Shown here piece by piece: positions 23,387 to 32,272 of a stretch of 64,000 bases of DNA. This DNA is from Lyngbya confervoides BDU141951. Lineage in GTDB: Bacteria > Cyanobacteriota > Cyanobacteriia > Thermosynechococcales > Thermosynechococcaceae. Position 1 is the first letter of the stretch; each line of letters opens with the position of its first letter. A model generated the notes under the pieces. That model ran no database searches. It saw nothing but the letters and a program-made list of their open reading frames with translations, and was not told the DNA's origin. The DNA is taken from positions 62,001-126,000 of the forward strand of contig NZ_JTHE03000091.1 of NCBI RefSeq assembly GCF_000817775.3, written 5' to 3'. The position numbers and the translations under genes are program-made.

Positions 23387-24010
23387 ATGGAATCATTGGC
23401 AGGATTTACGGCGGGTCTATGCTTAATTACGCTGTCTGAATTAGGGGATAAGACGTTTTTTATGGGCGCGATTCTAGCCATGCGTCATCCTCGGCGCTGG
23501 GTTTTTGTGGGGGTCAGCGCGGCTCTCGCGGTCATGACGGTTTTATCCGTGGGGTTGGGGCAGTTTGCAGCGCTTCTGCCGCAGACTTGGGTCAAGAGTT
23601 TGGCGATCGCCCTTTTTTTGGGATTTGGGGCCAAGCTTCTCTATGATGCTGGGCGGATGTCTGATGCAAAGGGGCTGGCGGAGGAACAGGAAGAGGCCTT
23701 GGATGCGGTGAAGCAGCTAGATGCGCGGGTGGTGCATTGGTCAGTTCGGACCATTTTGCTGGAAGCCTTTGTCCTCACCTTTGTGGCAGAGTGGGGCGAT
23801 CGCACGCAATTTGCGACGGTGACCTTAGCGGCTTCCCATTCTCCCTACGGCGTGGTGACGGGAGCAATTCTCGGCCACCTCCTCTGTGCGGCGATTGCGG
23901 TTCTCTGCGGGCGGATGATTGCCGGTCGGTTGTCGGAGCGCTGGCTCATGGTGATGGGTGGAGCTTTGTTCATTGTGTTTGGACTGGCGACGGCTGCGAT
24001 GGGACCCTAG
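23387..24010 (+). CDS. Gdt1/UPF0016 family cation transporter (Mnx-like)
   Basis: 207 residues with six predicted membrane helices in two repeats. Each repeat carries the family signature E-x-G-D-K/R-T: ELGDKTFF near residue 18 and EWGDRTQFA near residue 133. A charged loop (about 95-115) separates the halves. In Synechocystis the relative Mnx moves manganese from cytoplasm to thylakoid lumen or periplasm, and plant PAM71 does the same in chloroplasts. Manganese is the likely substrate; calcium cannot be excluded. Confidence 0.88.
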   Translation: MESLAGFTAGLCLITLSELGDKTFFMGAILAMRHPRRWVFVGVSAALAVMTVLSVGLGQFAALLPQTWVKSLAIALFLGFGAKLLYDAGRMSDAKGLAEEQEEALDAVKQLDARVVHWSVRTILLEAFVLTFVAEWGDRTQFATVTLAASHSPYGVVTGAILGHLLCAAIAVLCGRMIAGRLSERWLMVMGGALFIVFGLATAAMGP

Positions 24011-24405
24011 AGTAGTCTTTGTGTTCCCGCAGCGCAAAACTCCAGACATTGCGGCCCCCATCCAGAAGACTGTCGCACTCCGCCACCCCACCTACCAAGC
24101 TGATGCCTTCGGCAGGCTGACGCGGCTGAGATGAGAACATCGCCAACGATCTAGAACTTGGAAGAGCGCGATCGCCCCTGCTGTTCTGGATCCGGGCCTA
24201 GGACGCTTGCACGCTGGATATAGTTGGAGGCGGTATGGGGCTGGTCCAGGGTGGGGCAGCTTCCCGAAAGTGAGCCGTCAGCGATCTGTTGGCGAGGAGG
24301 GTCCCGTAGAAATCCTGGACGGTTTCATGGCCTCGCTATCCCTGGATTACCTCACGGTATGTGAGTGAGGACTTGACGGTTATCAGTGATGGACTATTTC
24401 CTCCG
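24011..24405. other. Convergent intergenic region without recognised gene
   Basis: About 395 bp between the ends of the Gdt1-type gene and miaE. It contains the near-palindrome TGCCTTCGGCA with extended pairing (GATGCCTTCGGCAGGC) at about 24101-24117, a GNRA-like tight hairpin that could help end transcription. The frames here (for example 24361-24579) are antisense shadows of miaE. Nothing else stands out. Confidence 0.4.
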
Positions 24406-24981
24406 TCAATGGAGGGCCGGACGAATCTCCAATTGTCGCAAAAGGATGGCTTCTTGATCAATGAACTCCGCCAGGCGATCGCTCACCTGTTGGCGATCGT
24501 AATATTGGCAGGCAAAACGCACAAACATCAATGCATGGCGCGCCTCGGATTTATAAATTGCGCTGTAAAATCCCTTTAATGCCCCCTGGGGGAGAGCCTG
24601 GGCAATGGCCCTGAACCGCTCCTGCCCTCTGGCTTCAATCACCGCCGCGGTTAGCAGCCGATCTAGAAAATAATTTTCGCTTCCCTTGCGGATTAAATCG
24701 CGAATTTGATGGACATACACATCCTTTTGGTCTGGAATTGGGGCAATGTTCCGCTCTCGGATCAACTTGTAAACATCTCGATAGTGGCTGAGCTCCTCAA
24801 TGGATAGATCAATCATGGCGGCCACTAAATCCGGTTTGTCGGGGTAGTGGGCCGCCAGGTTCAGTGCCACGCCCGCCGCCTTTTTCTCATTGGCTGCGTG
24901 ATCGAGCAAAAACTGATCAAACTGCGTGAGAACGGCCTCAATCCAGGCGGGGGAACTGGCTTGCTTGAGCTGAATCTCCAT
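24406..24981 (-). CDS. miaE: tRNA-(ms2io6A37)-hydroxylase MiaE
   Basis: 191 residues, one four-helix ferritin-like bundle with paired diiron ligands: Glu/His in HAANEKKAAG, EELSHYRDVY, EARGQERFRAI and SEARHALMFVRF. MiaE hydroxylates the isopentenyl group of modified A37 in tRNAs that read U-starting codons, using O2. It lies 7 bp downstream of the TspO-like gene on the same strand, so they are one transcript. Confidence 0.93.
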   Translation of the reverse strand: MEIQLKQASSPAWIEAVLTQFDQFLLDHAANEKKAAGVALNLAAHYPDKPDLVAAMIDLSIEELSHYRDVYKLIRERNIAPIPDQKDVYVHQIRDLIRKGSENYFLDRLLTAAVIEARGQERFRAIAQALPQGALKGFYSAIYKSEARHALMFVRFACQYYDRQQVSDRLAEFIDQEAILLRQLEIRPALH

Positions 24982-24988
24982 GGTTCTC

Positions 24989-25753
24989 TCAGGATGCTGA
25001 GGGTATCAGACGCCAGCGATAAAGGCTGAGAGCCCCCAGCCCTGCCGCTGCGCCTAGGGCCGATCCGCCCAGCAGGGGCACCTCGCTATGGCGGACGGCG
25101 ATGGCCATCAGTGCCCACAAAAACACCCCCGCAAAGGCCAGGTCTTGGTGCTGCCACACCACGCGCATCGCGATCATCATTGCCACCGCAATTAGGGCCA
25201 CAGTCCAGGCCTGGGGTGAGATCCCCCCGCCTTGCCAATTCCAGGCAAAGAGCGTCAGGGCAACGTTGACCAGCGTGGCCACGCTAATCCAGCCCAGGTA
25301 GAGACTCCAGGGCACTTGAATACACCAGCGCTGCCCTCGGGTTACGGGCTGCGAAGTGCCATTGATTTGAAAATAGCCCCGCATCAGCGCCCCCCAAATC
25401 ACCACCATGGCCACCAAAGACAGCCCGTAAAGATTAGACAAAAACACCACAATCCAGATCATCTGTGCTCCACAGGCCAGAATCATCATCGTGCGGAGGG
25501 GATTGAGATGGGGCGATCGCCGCTGCTGGGGAAGCAGTTGATAAATGGCAAACGCAAAGAGACTGACGTAAATAACGCCCCAAATGGCAAAGGCATAGCT
25601 AGCGGGCGTAATCAAAACCTCCTTAAAAACGGTGTTGGAGATTTGTCCAATGGTTTGACCATTGATGGGCATAAAATTTGAGCTGAGGTTGACTAAAAAA
25701 GCAGCCACAACAAAGCCAAGGGTCAACACAGCTTGTCTAGAAGGGGGCACCAT
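24989..25753 (-). CDS. TspO/tryptophan-rich sensory protein-like membrane protein
   Basis: 254 residues from ATG at 25753 (MVPPSRQAVLTLGFVVAAFL); a GTG at 25840 would add 29 residues. About eight hydrophobic segments are visible. TPASYAFAIWGVIYVSLFAFAIYQ and PWSLYLGWISVATLVNVALTL match a cyanobacterial and eukaryotic membrane family usually annotated as tryptophan-rich sensory protein. It is longer than the five-helix TspO and only distantly related. The ligand is unknown. It is followed by miaE after 7 bp. Confidence 0.7.
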   Translation of the reverse strand: MVPPSRQAVLTLGFVVAAFLVNLSSNFMPINGQTIGQISNTVFKEVLITPASYAFAIWGVIYVSLFAFAIYQLLPQQRRSPHLNPLRTMMILACGAQMIWIVVFLSNLYGLSLVAMVVIWGALMRGYFQINGTSQPVTRGQRWCIQVPWSLYLGWISVATLVNVALTLFAWNWQGGGISPQAWTVALIAVAMMIAMRVVWQHQDLAFAGVFLWALMAIAVRHSEVPLLGGSALGAAAGLGALSLYRWRLIPSAS

Positions 25754-25979
25754 AAATGCAAGGGAGGGCAACAAGACCAATCTCTTGCATTCTGGCACAC
25801 AGCCTCCTGCCTTGATTGATTCCGGATTATTTTCTGCCACGGGCCGTCTAAGCGATACAAATCGACATGATGTATGGGAAATCCGCTGATACTATGGTGT
25901 CCAGTTCTGTAATTTTCCGGCTCTTTCTTACTTATGACCCTCGCCCTGTTTGGATGAGGCCTTCCATTGTGCAGCACCC

Positions 25980-28900
25980 ATGATTCATTTTCCCTCCCCA
26001 TCGCTGGACAGCCAATCCTCCAAATATGACGGTGCGCCTTGGAGTGTCAGCATCGTGCCTGTCCTGCCCAAATCCTATATTCCCCGGCTGGAGGATGAGC
26101 AGCAGCTGCGCAATTGCTTGCTGGATGACGATCATCCCGTCTGTTTGCTTAAATCCGCGGAAGGCGTTGGCGGTATCGGAAAGTCCTGGTTGACCCTGGC
26201 GGTGGCTCGCGACCCTGCGGTGCAGGCCCAGTTTCCGGATGGGATGCTTTGGATTTCCCTCGGTCCCGATCCGGACCTGTTGACCTTAATCGGTTCTGCG
26301 ATCGCCCAGCTTGAAGCAGACTGCCCGCTGCCCACGACCCTTCCCCAAGCCTCGCGGCAGCTGCGATCGCTGCTGAAACATCGTCAGCTACTCATGGTGC
26401 TAGAAGATGTTTGGGTTGCGGAGGATGTCCAGCCTTTTTGGGTGGTTCAGGATAATCGCAGTCATTTGCTGGTGGTGAGTCGGGATATTCAGCTGCCGGA
26501 AGCCCAGGAATACATTTTGTCCGGCATGAGCGCTGACCAAGCGCTCCAGCTTGTGGAACAGCAGTTGGGCCAACCCCTCACCGGAGAGGCTCGCAAGGCT
26601 GCCAGCCGGTTTGCCAAGGCGGTGGGCTACCTCCCCCTCTCCCTGGTGCTGGCCGCCCAGCAGGTTTGGGACGGGACGGTCACCTGGCAAAGGCTGTTGA
26701 CCGAGGGGACCGCCCCCGCAGCCCAAGACAGTGGGCAAGATGGTGAGCAAGCGGGGACGGATCCAGGTCGGGGGGCAGAGCAAAGGGGCTTGGGGTCTAC
26801 CCTGATTCGCTGGGCTTTTGGTGGCGGCAAGGATCGGCAGCATCGCACGCGGCAGGTCTGCCTCAACCAAAGCATTCTCAGCCTTTCCCCCGAACTGAGG
26901 CTCCGGTTTGCCGCCCTGAGCATTTTTCCCCACGACATCACCCTCTCTCCCCCCATGGCGGCGACCCTCTGGAATGTGCCGGAAGCCGAAGCTCAGGATC
27001 TGCTGCAATCCCTGTGCGATCGCAATTTTCTAGTTCCCGGTTACCAGACACCGCGTTGGTCGACCTATCGGTTGCCCAGCGTTATGCAGGATATTGCCCA
27101 GTGGATTTTACAACTGCCTCGCACCCAGCCCTTTGCCGGGCTGGGGCTATCGATGTCCATGGCGCATCAAAACTTCTTAGAACGCTACCGGCCTATTTTG
27201 AACGATGGAAATTGGTGCCAGGTGCCGGACGACGGCTATATTCATCAATATCTAACCTGGCATCTCGAAAAGGCCGGGTGGATTGGCGAACTTCATCAGC
27301 TTCTCCAGGAAGAAACCCCCAGCGGTAAAAACGCCTGGTTTGCCGCCGTAGATCAGGTGGACTTCGCCAACTACAGCCTGGATGTTGGGCGCGCCTGGCG
27401 CTTGGCAGAGGATATGCAGACCAGTGATCCGTTGCGATCTATCGCCTTGCAACTGCGCTACGCCCTGATTTATAGCACCATTACAGCCCTGAAACGGGGG
27501 GGGGAGGGGGACCGAAATTTAGACCTGGATGGTCTGGAGAGTCCGCAGGTTTCCCCGCTGCCCGATCTGGATTTAGACGATCGCGTTTTACTGCAGCCGG
27601 AACAGATTCTCCTGGGAGAGGAGACGGTGGCCTTTTCAGCCGATGAGCTCAGGGCGCTGTCCGAGGCCCTCACTGCATTTCAAGCCGATTTGCCCGATCT
27701 GGGCGTTGCCCTGGTCACAACCCTGCAAGCGATTCCTGTGGAATCGGTGCAGACGCAAACGCTGCAGGCAGTCTTGCCCGCACTGGCCCAGAATGCTTTT
27801 GATACGGCCTTTAAAGCTATTCAAAAAATGCCCTCGGCCCAGGTTCGCATTGTTAGCCTGCTTTCCCTGCTGCCCCATGACCGCGAACTGGTGCGCAAGG
27901 TCTTCCTGCTGACTCAAGATGTGGCCGATGAGGCTTTTCAGCTCCAGATACTGGCCCAGATCATTCCCACCCTGCCGTCGGCGTTCTATGGGGAGGCCCA
28001 CCACCTCGCCAGCGGGCTGCGTAACCCCCTTTACCGCCTGCAGGCCATGGGCTTACTCGCCACCTTGCCACCAGCCGAGGCCAATGATCCGGTCAGCGCC
28101 GCCCCCCTCGATGCTGGCAGTGCCCTACTGTCCCTCCCGACAGTGGATGCCCTGATTAAAGAAGCCCTGACCGCCCTGGCGGATCTGCCAACCTCAGCGG
28201 CCCAAAGCGAAGCCATTCAGAATATCGCCCCCTACGTGGGAGAGTCGTGGCTGCCGGAACTTTTGAAACGAACGGCGACCCTCCCCACAGAAGCAGATCG
28301 AACTGCGGCCTTGGCCGCAGTGGTGGCCCACGTACCCGCTCGACTTCTGCCGCAGGCTCTAGAAATTGCCCGCGACTTTGAAGATATTCGCAACTGCGTG
28401 CGGGTCCTGCTGCGACTGGTGACCCATATCCCGGATTTTACGCCCACCGTGCTAGAAGCCATCCGTAGCTTACAGGATGTCGCCTTTCGCGGGGAGGCGC
28501 TGACTGCGGTGATTCCCCAGGTTGAATCGGTATACCTCCCTGAAATTCAAGAAATATTGCGAGAAACCCGCACAGAAACGGTTCATATTCCTGCCCTCCA
28601 GGCCTTGCTTCAGCGACGCCCAACCTTTGGGAGAGATGCCCTTGCCATGATTCAGGAGATTCCGCCCGTGTTTGCGCGAGCGACGGCCCTGGGGGAACTG
28701 GTGGCCTACTTACCTGCGGCGGATCGACCGGTGGCCATCACCATTGCCCAGGATATTCAATTTCCCTATGCGCGGGCCAAGGCTCTGGCGGGATTACTGC
28801 CCTATTGTCCTGACCTAGCTCGGGAGGCGCTTGCGGCCGTTCACGCCTGTCATCAAGACTCTCCGAGCGATGTGCTGCTGGAGCTGATTCCCCATCTGCC

Positions 28901-29201
28901 CGCTGCGCAGGTGGCCGAAAGTCTGGCGTTAATTCGAGACATTGCCGATGGGGAGGCGCGGGTGGAGGGACTGGCCCTGTTCCTGCAGCGATCGCTCCCC
29001 GGCGATGAAGCCTACGCCGTGCTCTCAGACTTACTCCACGAACTTGCCCTATTGCCGCGCGTCCAGTTTTGGCGATCGCTGATCAAGCTTCGTCCCTTTT
29101 TATCCCGGGTCGGGGAAAGCTTGGGTCCGGTGGGAGACCGCTGCATTTTGTTAAGGCAGGTTCTGCAAGCCATACGGGATGTTTTAAGGCAGTGGCCCTG
29201 A
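25980..29201 (+). CDS. NB-ARC STAND ATPase with C-terminal helical repeats
   Basis: 1073 residues from ATG at 25980 (TTG at 25950 is in frame). NTPase domain: P-loop GVGGIGKS at 62-69, Walker B LLMVLEDVW at 137-145, sensor LLVVSRD near 163, GYLPLSLVLA near 216. A winged-helix segment follows (SLSPELRLRFAALSIFPHD, LQSLCDRNFLVPG). From about residue 570 on there are many repeats of about 30 residues ending in L-L-P-x-L-P or similar, of HEAT-like type (for example ATALGELVAYLPAADRPVAITIAQDI). STAND proteins are ligand-triggered switches that oligomerise; some are antiphage sensors. No N-terminal effector domain is visible. It overlaps its P-loop-less paralogue. Confidence 0.85.
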   Translation: MIHFPSPSLDSQSSKYDGAPWSVSIVPVLPKSYIPRLEDEQQLRNCLLDDDHPVCLLKSAEGVGGIGKSWLTLAVARDPAVQAQFPDGMLWISLGPDPDLLTLIGSAIAQLEADCPLPTTLPQASRQLRSLLKHRQLLMVLEDVWVAEDVQPFWVVQDNRSHLLVVSRDIQLPEAQEYILSGMSADQALQLVEQQLGQPLTGEARKAASRFAKAVGYLPLSLVLAAQQVWDGTVTWQRLLTEGTAPAAQDSGQDGEQAGTDPGRGAEQRGLGSTLIRWAFGGGKDRQHRTRQVCLNQSILSLSPELRLRFAALSIFPHDITLSPPMAATLWNVPEAEAQDLLQSLCDRNFLVPGYQTPRWSTYRLPSVMQDIAQWILQLPRTQPFAGLGLSMSMAHQNFLERYRPILNDGNWCQVPDDGYIHQYLTWHLEKAGWIGELHQLLQEETPSGKNAWFAAVDQVDFANYSLDVGRAWRLAEDMQTSDPLRSIALQLRYALIYSTITALKRGGEGDRNLDLDGLESPQVSPLPDLDLDDRVLLQPEQILLGEETVAFSADELRALSEALTAFQADLPDLGVALVTTLQAIPVESVQTQTLQAVLPALAQNAFDTAFKAIQKMPSAQVRIVSLLSLLPHDRELVRKVFLLTQDVADEAFQLQILAQIIPTLPSAFYGEAHHLASGLRNPLYRLQAMGLLATLPPAEANDPVSAAPLDAGSALLSLPTVDALIKEALTALADLPTSAAQSEAIQNIAPYVGESWLPELLKRTATLPTEADRTAALAAVVAHVPARLLPQALEIARDFEDIRNCVRVLLRLVTHIPDFTPTVLEAIRSLQDVAFRGEALTAVIPQVESVYLPEIQEILRETRTETVHIPALQALLQRRPTFGRDALAMIQEIPPVFARATALGELVAYLPAADRPVAITIAQDIQFPYARAKALAGLLPYCPDLAREALAAVHACHQDSPSDVLLELIPHLPAAQVAESLALIRDIADGEARVEGLALFLQRSLPGDEAYAVLSDLLHELALLPRVQFWRSLIKLRPFLSRVGESLGPVGDRCILLRQVLQAIRDVLRQWP

Positions 29202-31963
29202 CCGTTCAGTGCAAAGAGAAGAAACCCATCATTTCCTGGATTGAGGAGTGGCCTTGGCAGCGCCCAAACCAAATGCAGCGTCTGGGCCGCCAGATCGTGC
29301 AGGCGAGCCGTCGCAATTCAGACTGGATGGTTGTGCAGCCCTTCCAGGACCTTGAAATTGGCGCCCTGGCGGCGGCCATTGCCCGTCAAGCGGCAATTCA
29401 AGATCAGTTTTCAGATGGGGTGCTTTGGATTCGGCTCGGTCCCCATCCGGATCTGCTGCGGATTCTCCACCAGCTGCTGTCCCAGGGGGGCGCGGAAATG
29501 ACCTCAGCCATGACGATCCAGGGTGCCCGTCAGGCCCTGGGAACGATGCTGCGATCGCGGGCCATACTCTTAATTTTAGAAGCGGTGTGGAACGAGGCCC
29601 ATCTTCAGGTTTTTCCCCTCACCTCGGGCTGTCGCAGTCGACTCCTGCTGGTGAACACTCCCCTGCAGCCCCGGTGTGGCCGAGTTTTAAAGCTGGATCT
29701 GCCCTCCCCGGATCAAGGCATCCAGCTTTGCCAAACCAGCGGCGCAGATCCGGTGGGGGTCGAGGAGAAAATCCTGGTTCAGCGGTTTGCATTCCTGGTA
29801 GATCACAGGCCGATCTTTTTGCGCATGGGCGCCACGCTGGTGGGCCAGACCCTACCCTGGTCCACCCTGGTGGCACGGGTTGAGACACCCAGGCTGCAGG
29901 TTTTGTCCCTCCCGGTGGACGTCTCCGGCAAGGATGGCACCTGTCTCAGCCCGATGGCAGCTTTGCAGGGACTTTCCCCGGCTCAGCTGGTCTGTTTGGA
30001 ACTCGCTCTGGAGCATCTGACCTCGGAGCTGCGCCTGCGTTTTGCCAGCCTAGGCGTGTTTGCCCTGGACGCCACCCTGACGCCCTTTATGCTCTCTATT
30101 CTTTGGGAGGTGATTCCGGAGAAGGCCGCAGAAATCTTACAGGGACTCAGCGATCGCGGTTTGATCCAGGCGGTGCACCCAGGGACTGCCTACCGATTGG
30201 ACGCAGCCATGGCGGCTCTGGCCATCTGGTTGATTCAGCGTTCCCCAGGTGCAGCACTGGGGGGATTGGGCCTCACCCTACTACAGATGCATCGGCAGCT
30301 GCTGGTGGCCTATCTGCGAGGCGCGCGTCAGCGTCAGTGGCACACCCTCCCCCAGGACGGCTACCTCCACGCCCATTTGTCCTGGCATCTACAGCAGGCA
30401 GGATGGCAACATTGGCTGCATCGCCTGTTGCAAGGCAGTGATGAATGGGGGCAATCCCCCTGGCACCAGGCCTGCCGCCAAGTGGGCACCCCCTACCACA
30501 GCGATATCGCAAGGGCCTGGCACCTAGCCCAGATGCAGTTTGCCAGCCAGCCAGCTCAATCCCTGGGGCATCAGGTGCGCTATGCCTTTCTCTGGTCCTG
30601 GCTGTACGGTGGCGATCGCCTTTGCCACCGGGAAAGGACTTCGGGGAGGTCTGGGGCGTCCCTAAGAGCCAAAATTCCCACTCTGGCCCAGGCCCTAACC
30701 CTCATCGCTGCAATTCCTGACCCGCGATCTGATTCGCCCTCAGGGACCGCAGGGGTGATTCCAAGCCCGCAGCCCCGCGAAACGTTCCCTGTCCACCGGG
30801 GCAATTCCCAGCATCTCGTGCTGGAGGAGGCCCTGGCCCTTATCTCCTTAGCCAGCCATGAGCAGCGCTGGGATGCCCTCATCCAGTTAGCCCCCTACCT
30901 CACCTCGGATCTTACGGATCCCCTGTGCCAGCTGCTCCAAAATATGCCTGTGTCTCCCCCGGAGATTTGCGAGTTGCTGGCGCGTTTGCCCCAGGTTAAT
31001 TTAGCCATCGCCCGTCAAGCCCTAATCCTGGTGGCCCAAACCTTTCAGGAGGAAGATCGAGCCCTGGCCCTCATCGATTTATTGCCCTGCCTGCCTGCGG
31101 CCATTTATCCAGAGGTGCTTGCCCTGGGCCAGGCCATGGCGTCCCCCCTGGCTCGGTGCCAGGTCCGGGCAGCACTCCTGCCCACCTTTCCCCAGGGCTT
31201 GCCGGAGGTGCTGGATCTTGCCCAGCAGATTGGCGATCGATGGCAGCGCTTTCATATTCTGGCAAGGTTCCTGGGGCCGACCCCCCATTCGCCTCACCTG
31301 ATAGCGCAGCTTCAGGCCGAACCCTTGAACTCCCCGAACGAGGCCTGGGCCACATGGTTGGCGGTGTTGCCCTATCTCCCAGAGGCGGCATCGCACTGTC
31401 GTGACTTGATGCACCATTCCTCCTTCTCTCCTTGGGATTGTCAGGGCCAGATTATTCAGGCGGCAAGGGTCTGTCTCCATGACCCGGTCTATGCCCATCG
31501 AGAGAGCTTCAACCTCATCCTGGTCCTGCTGGCAGAGACCTGCGCAGATCAAGACCTTGGGACAACACAGGGCGAGGTGACGCGATTAATCCCCGTCGCC
31601 CGCGCCTTGGTGCAGGCCATCGAGCAATTCCCCTGGTCATCGCGGCCCTTTCCTCCCTGTTCTGGCCGGGCCTATCTGCAGCTGCTCCGGCTATTTGATC
31701 TAGCCCATGATCACCCCCTGGATACGGTCAGGGGTGATCTGCTCCAGTCCATCTGGCAGCAAGCGCTCACGCCTTCCCAGGCACCCCTCGTCGATCTGCA
31801 GCACCTGCTTGACTATCTGGCCCAGGGGGCCCCAGAGGTGTTTTTAGACCGCCTGCCCATGGTGCTATCCCTGGTCCACCATCTGGGGGGCAGCTTGGCG
31901 CTGTGGGAGGCGATCGCGGCCCTGCGATCCGTGGCAGGCGCGCAGGCCCACGGAGAATCCTAG
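29192..31963 (+). CDS. Degenerate STAND paralogue lacking the P-loop
   Basis: 923 residues if it begins at GTG 29192, which overlaps the preceding stop; ATG 29273 is an alternative and the frame runs back to TTG 29069. It aligns with the upstream protein throughout: QDQFSDGVLWIRLGPHPDLLRILHQLL against QAQFPDGMLWISLGPDPDLLTLIGSAI, LTSELRLRFASLGVFALDATLTPFM, and the same helical repeats. The P-loop GVGGIGKS is replaced by PFQDLEIG (50-57), and Walker B LEDVW is LEAVW. ATP binding is therefore unlikely, yet the 2.8-kb frame is intact. It may be a regulatory partner of the active copy. Function unknown. Confidence 0.75.
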   Translation: MALTVQCKEKKPIISWIEEWPWQRPNQMQRLGRQIVQASRRNSDWMVVQPFQDLEIGALAAAIARQAAIQDQFSDGVLWIRLGPHPDLLRILHQLLSQGGAEMTSAMTIQGARQALGTMLRSRAILLILEAVWNEAHLQVFPLTSGCRSRLLLVNTPLQPRCGRVLKLDLPSPDQGIQLCQTSGADPVGVEEKILVQRFAFLVDHRPIFLRMGATLVGQTLPWSTLVARVETPRLQVLSLPVDVSGKDGTCLSPMAALQGLSPAQLVCLELALEHLTSELRLRFASLGVFALDATLTPFMLSILWEVIPEKAAEILQGLSDRGLIQAVHPGTAYRLDAAMAALAIWLIQRSPGAALGGLGLTLLQMHRQLLVAYLRGARQRQWHTLPQDGYLHAHLSWHLQQAGWQHWLHRLLQGSDEWGQSPWHQACRQVGTPYHSDIARAWHLAQMQFASQPAQSLGHQVRYAFLWSWLYGGDRLCHRERTSGRSGASLRAKIPTLAQALTLIAAIPDPRSDSPSGTAGVIPSPQPRETFPVHRGNSQHLVLEEALALISLASHEQRWDALIQLAPYLTSDLTDPLCQLLQNMPVSPPEICELLARLPQVNLAIARQALILVAQTFQEEDRALALIDLLPCLPAAIYPEVLALGQAMASPLARCQVRAALLPTFPQGLPEVLDLAQQIGDRWQRFHILARFLGPTPHSPHLIAQLQAEPLNSPNEAWATWLAVLPYLPEAASHCRDLMHHSSFSPWDCQGQIIQAARVCLHDPVYAHRESFNLILVLLAETCADQDLGTTQGEVTRLIPVARALVQAIEQFPWSSRPFPPCSGRAYLQLLRLFDLAHDHPLDTVRGDLLQSIWQQALTPSQAPLVDLQHLLDYLAQGAPEVFLDRLPMVLSLVHHLGGSLALWEAIAALRSVAGAQAHGES

Positions 31964-32272
31964 GGCCGTGGGCAACCCATGATCGTTGTCGTTCGGATGG
32001 CAGCCCCTCGCGGCAAGGGTATCCACCGATACGGTCTATGGACAGCGGCCGGTACGCCTGGATACAGACTCCCAGTGAATGTAACCAAAGTCTTGCGCAA
32101 ATGTTACGGGGATCTCATCGAAGCAGGGGCTTCCTTGAATTTGCATTAAGACCTCACCGCCTCCGTAAAAAACTATTGCACAATCGAAATCTATCGTTAT
32201 CAGCCGTCCCCGGAGGAGGGGCGATCGCCGCCTGTTTGTCCCCTAGATTAAGCCACCTAAGATATTGAGCCT
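31964..32272 (+). promoter_or_regulatory. Upstream region of gltB
   Basis: About 310 bp. It becomes AT-richer near 32080-32200 and contains TTGCACA once (near 32174), a half L box only. GTAAC and GTTAC are present but not at NtcA spacing. The 121-codon frame at 31903-32268 is not convincing. Confidence 0.4.

Noticed and set aside
32160-32190. TTGCACA upstream of gltB as a third L box
   Set aside because: Only one half-site is present; the second TTGCACA at four-base spacing is missing.
31903-32268. 121-codon forward frame before gltB
   Set aside because: Begins inside the STAND paralogue in another frame and runs through the promoter region; not protein-like.
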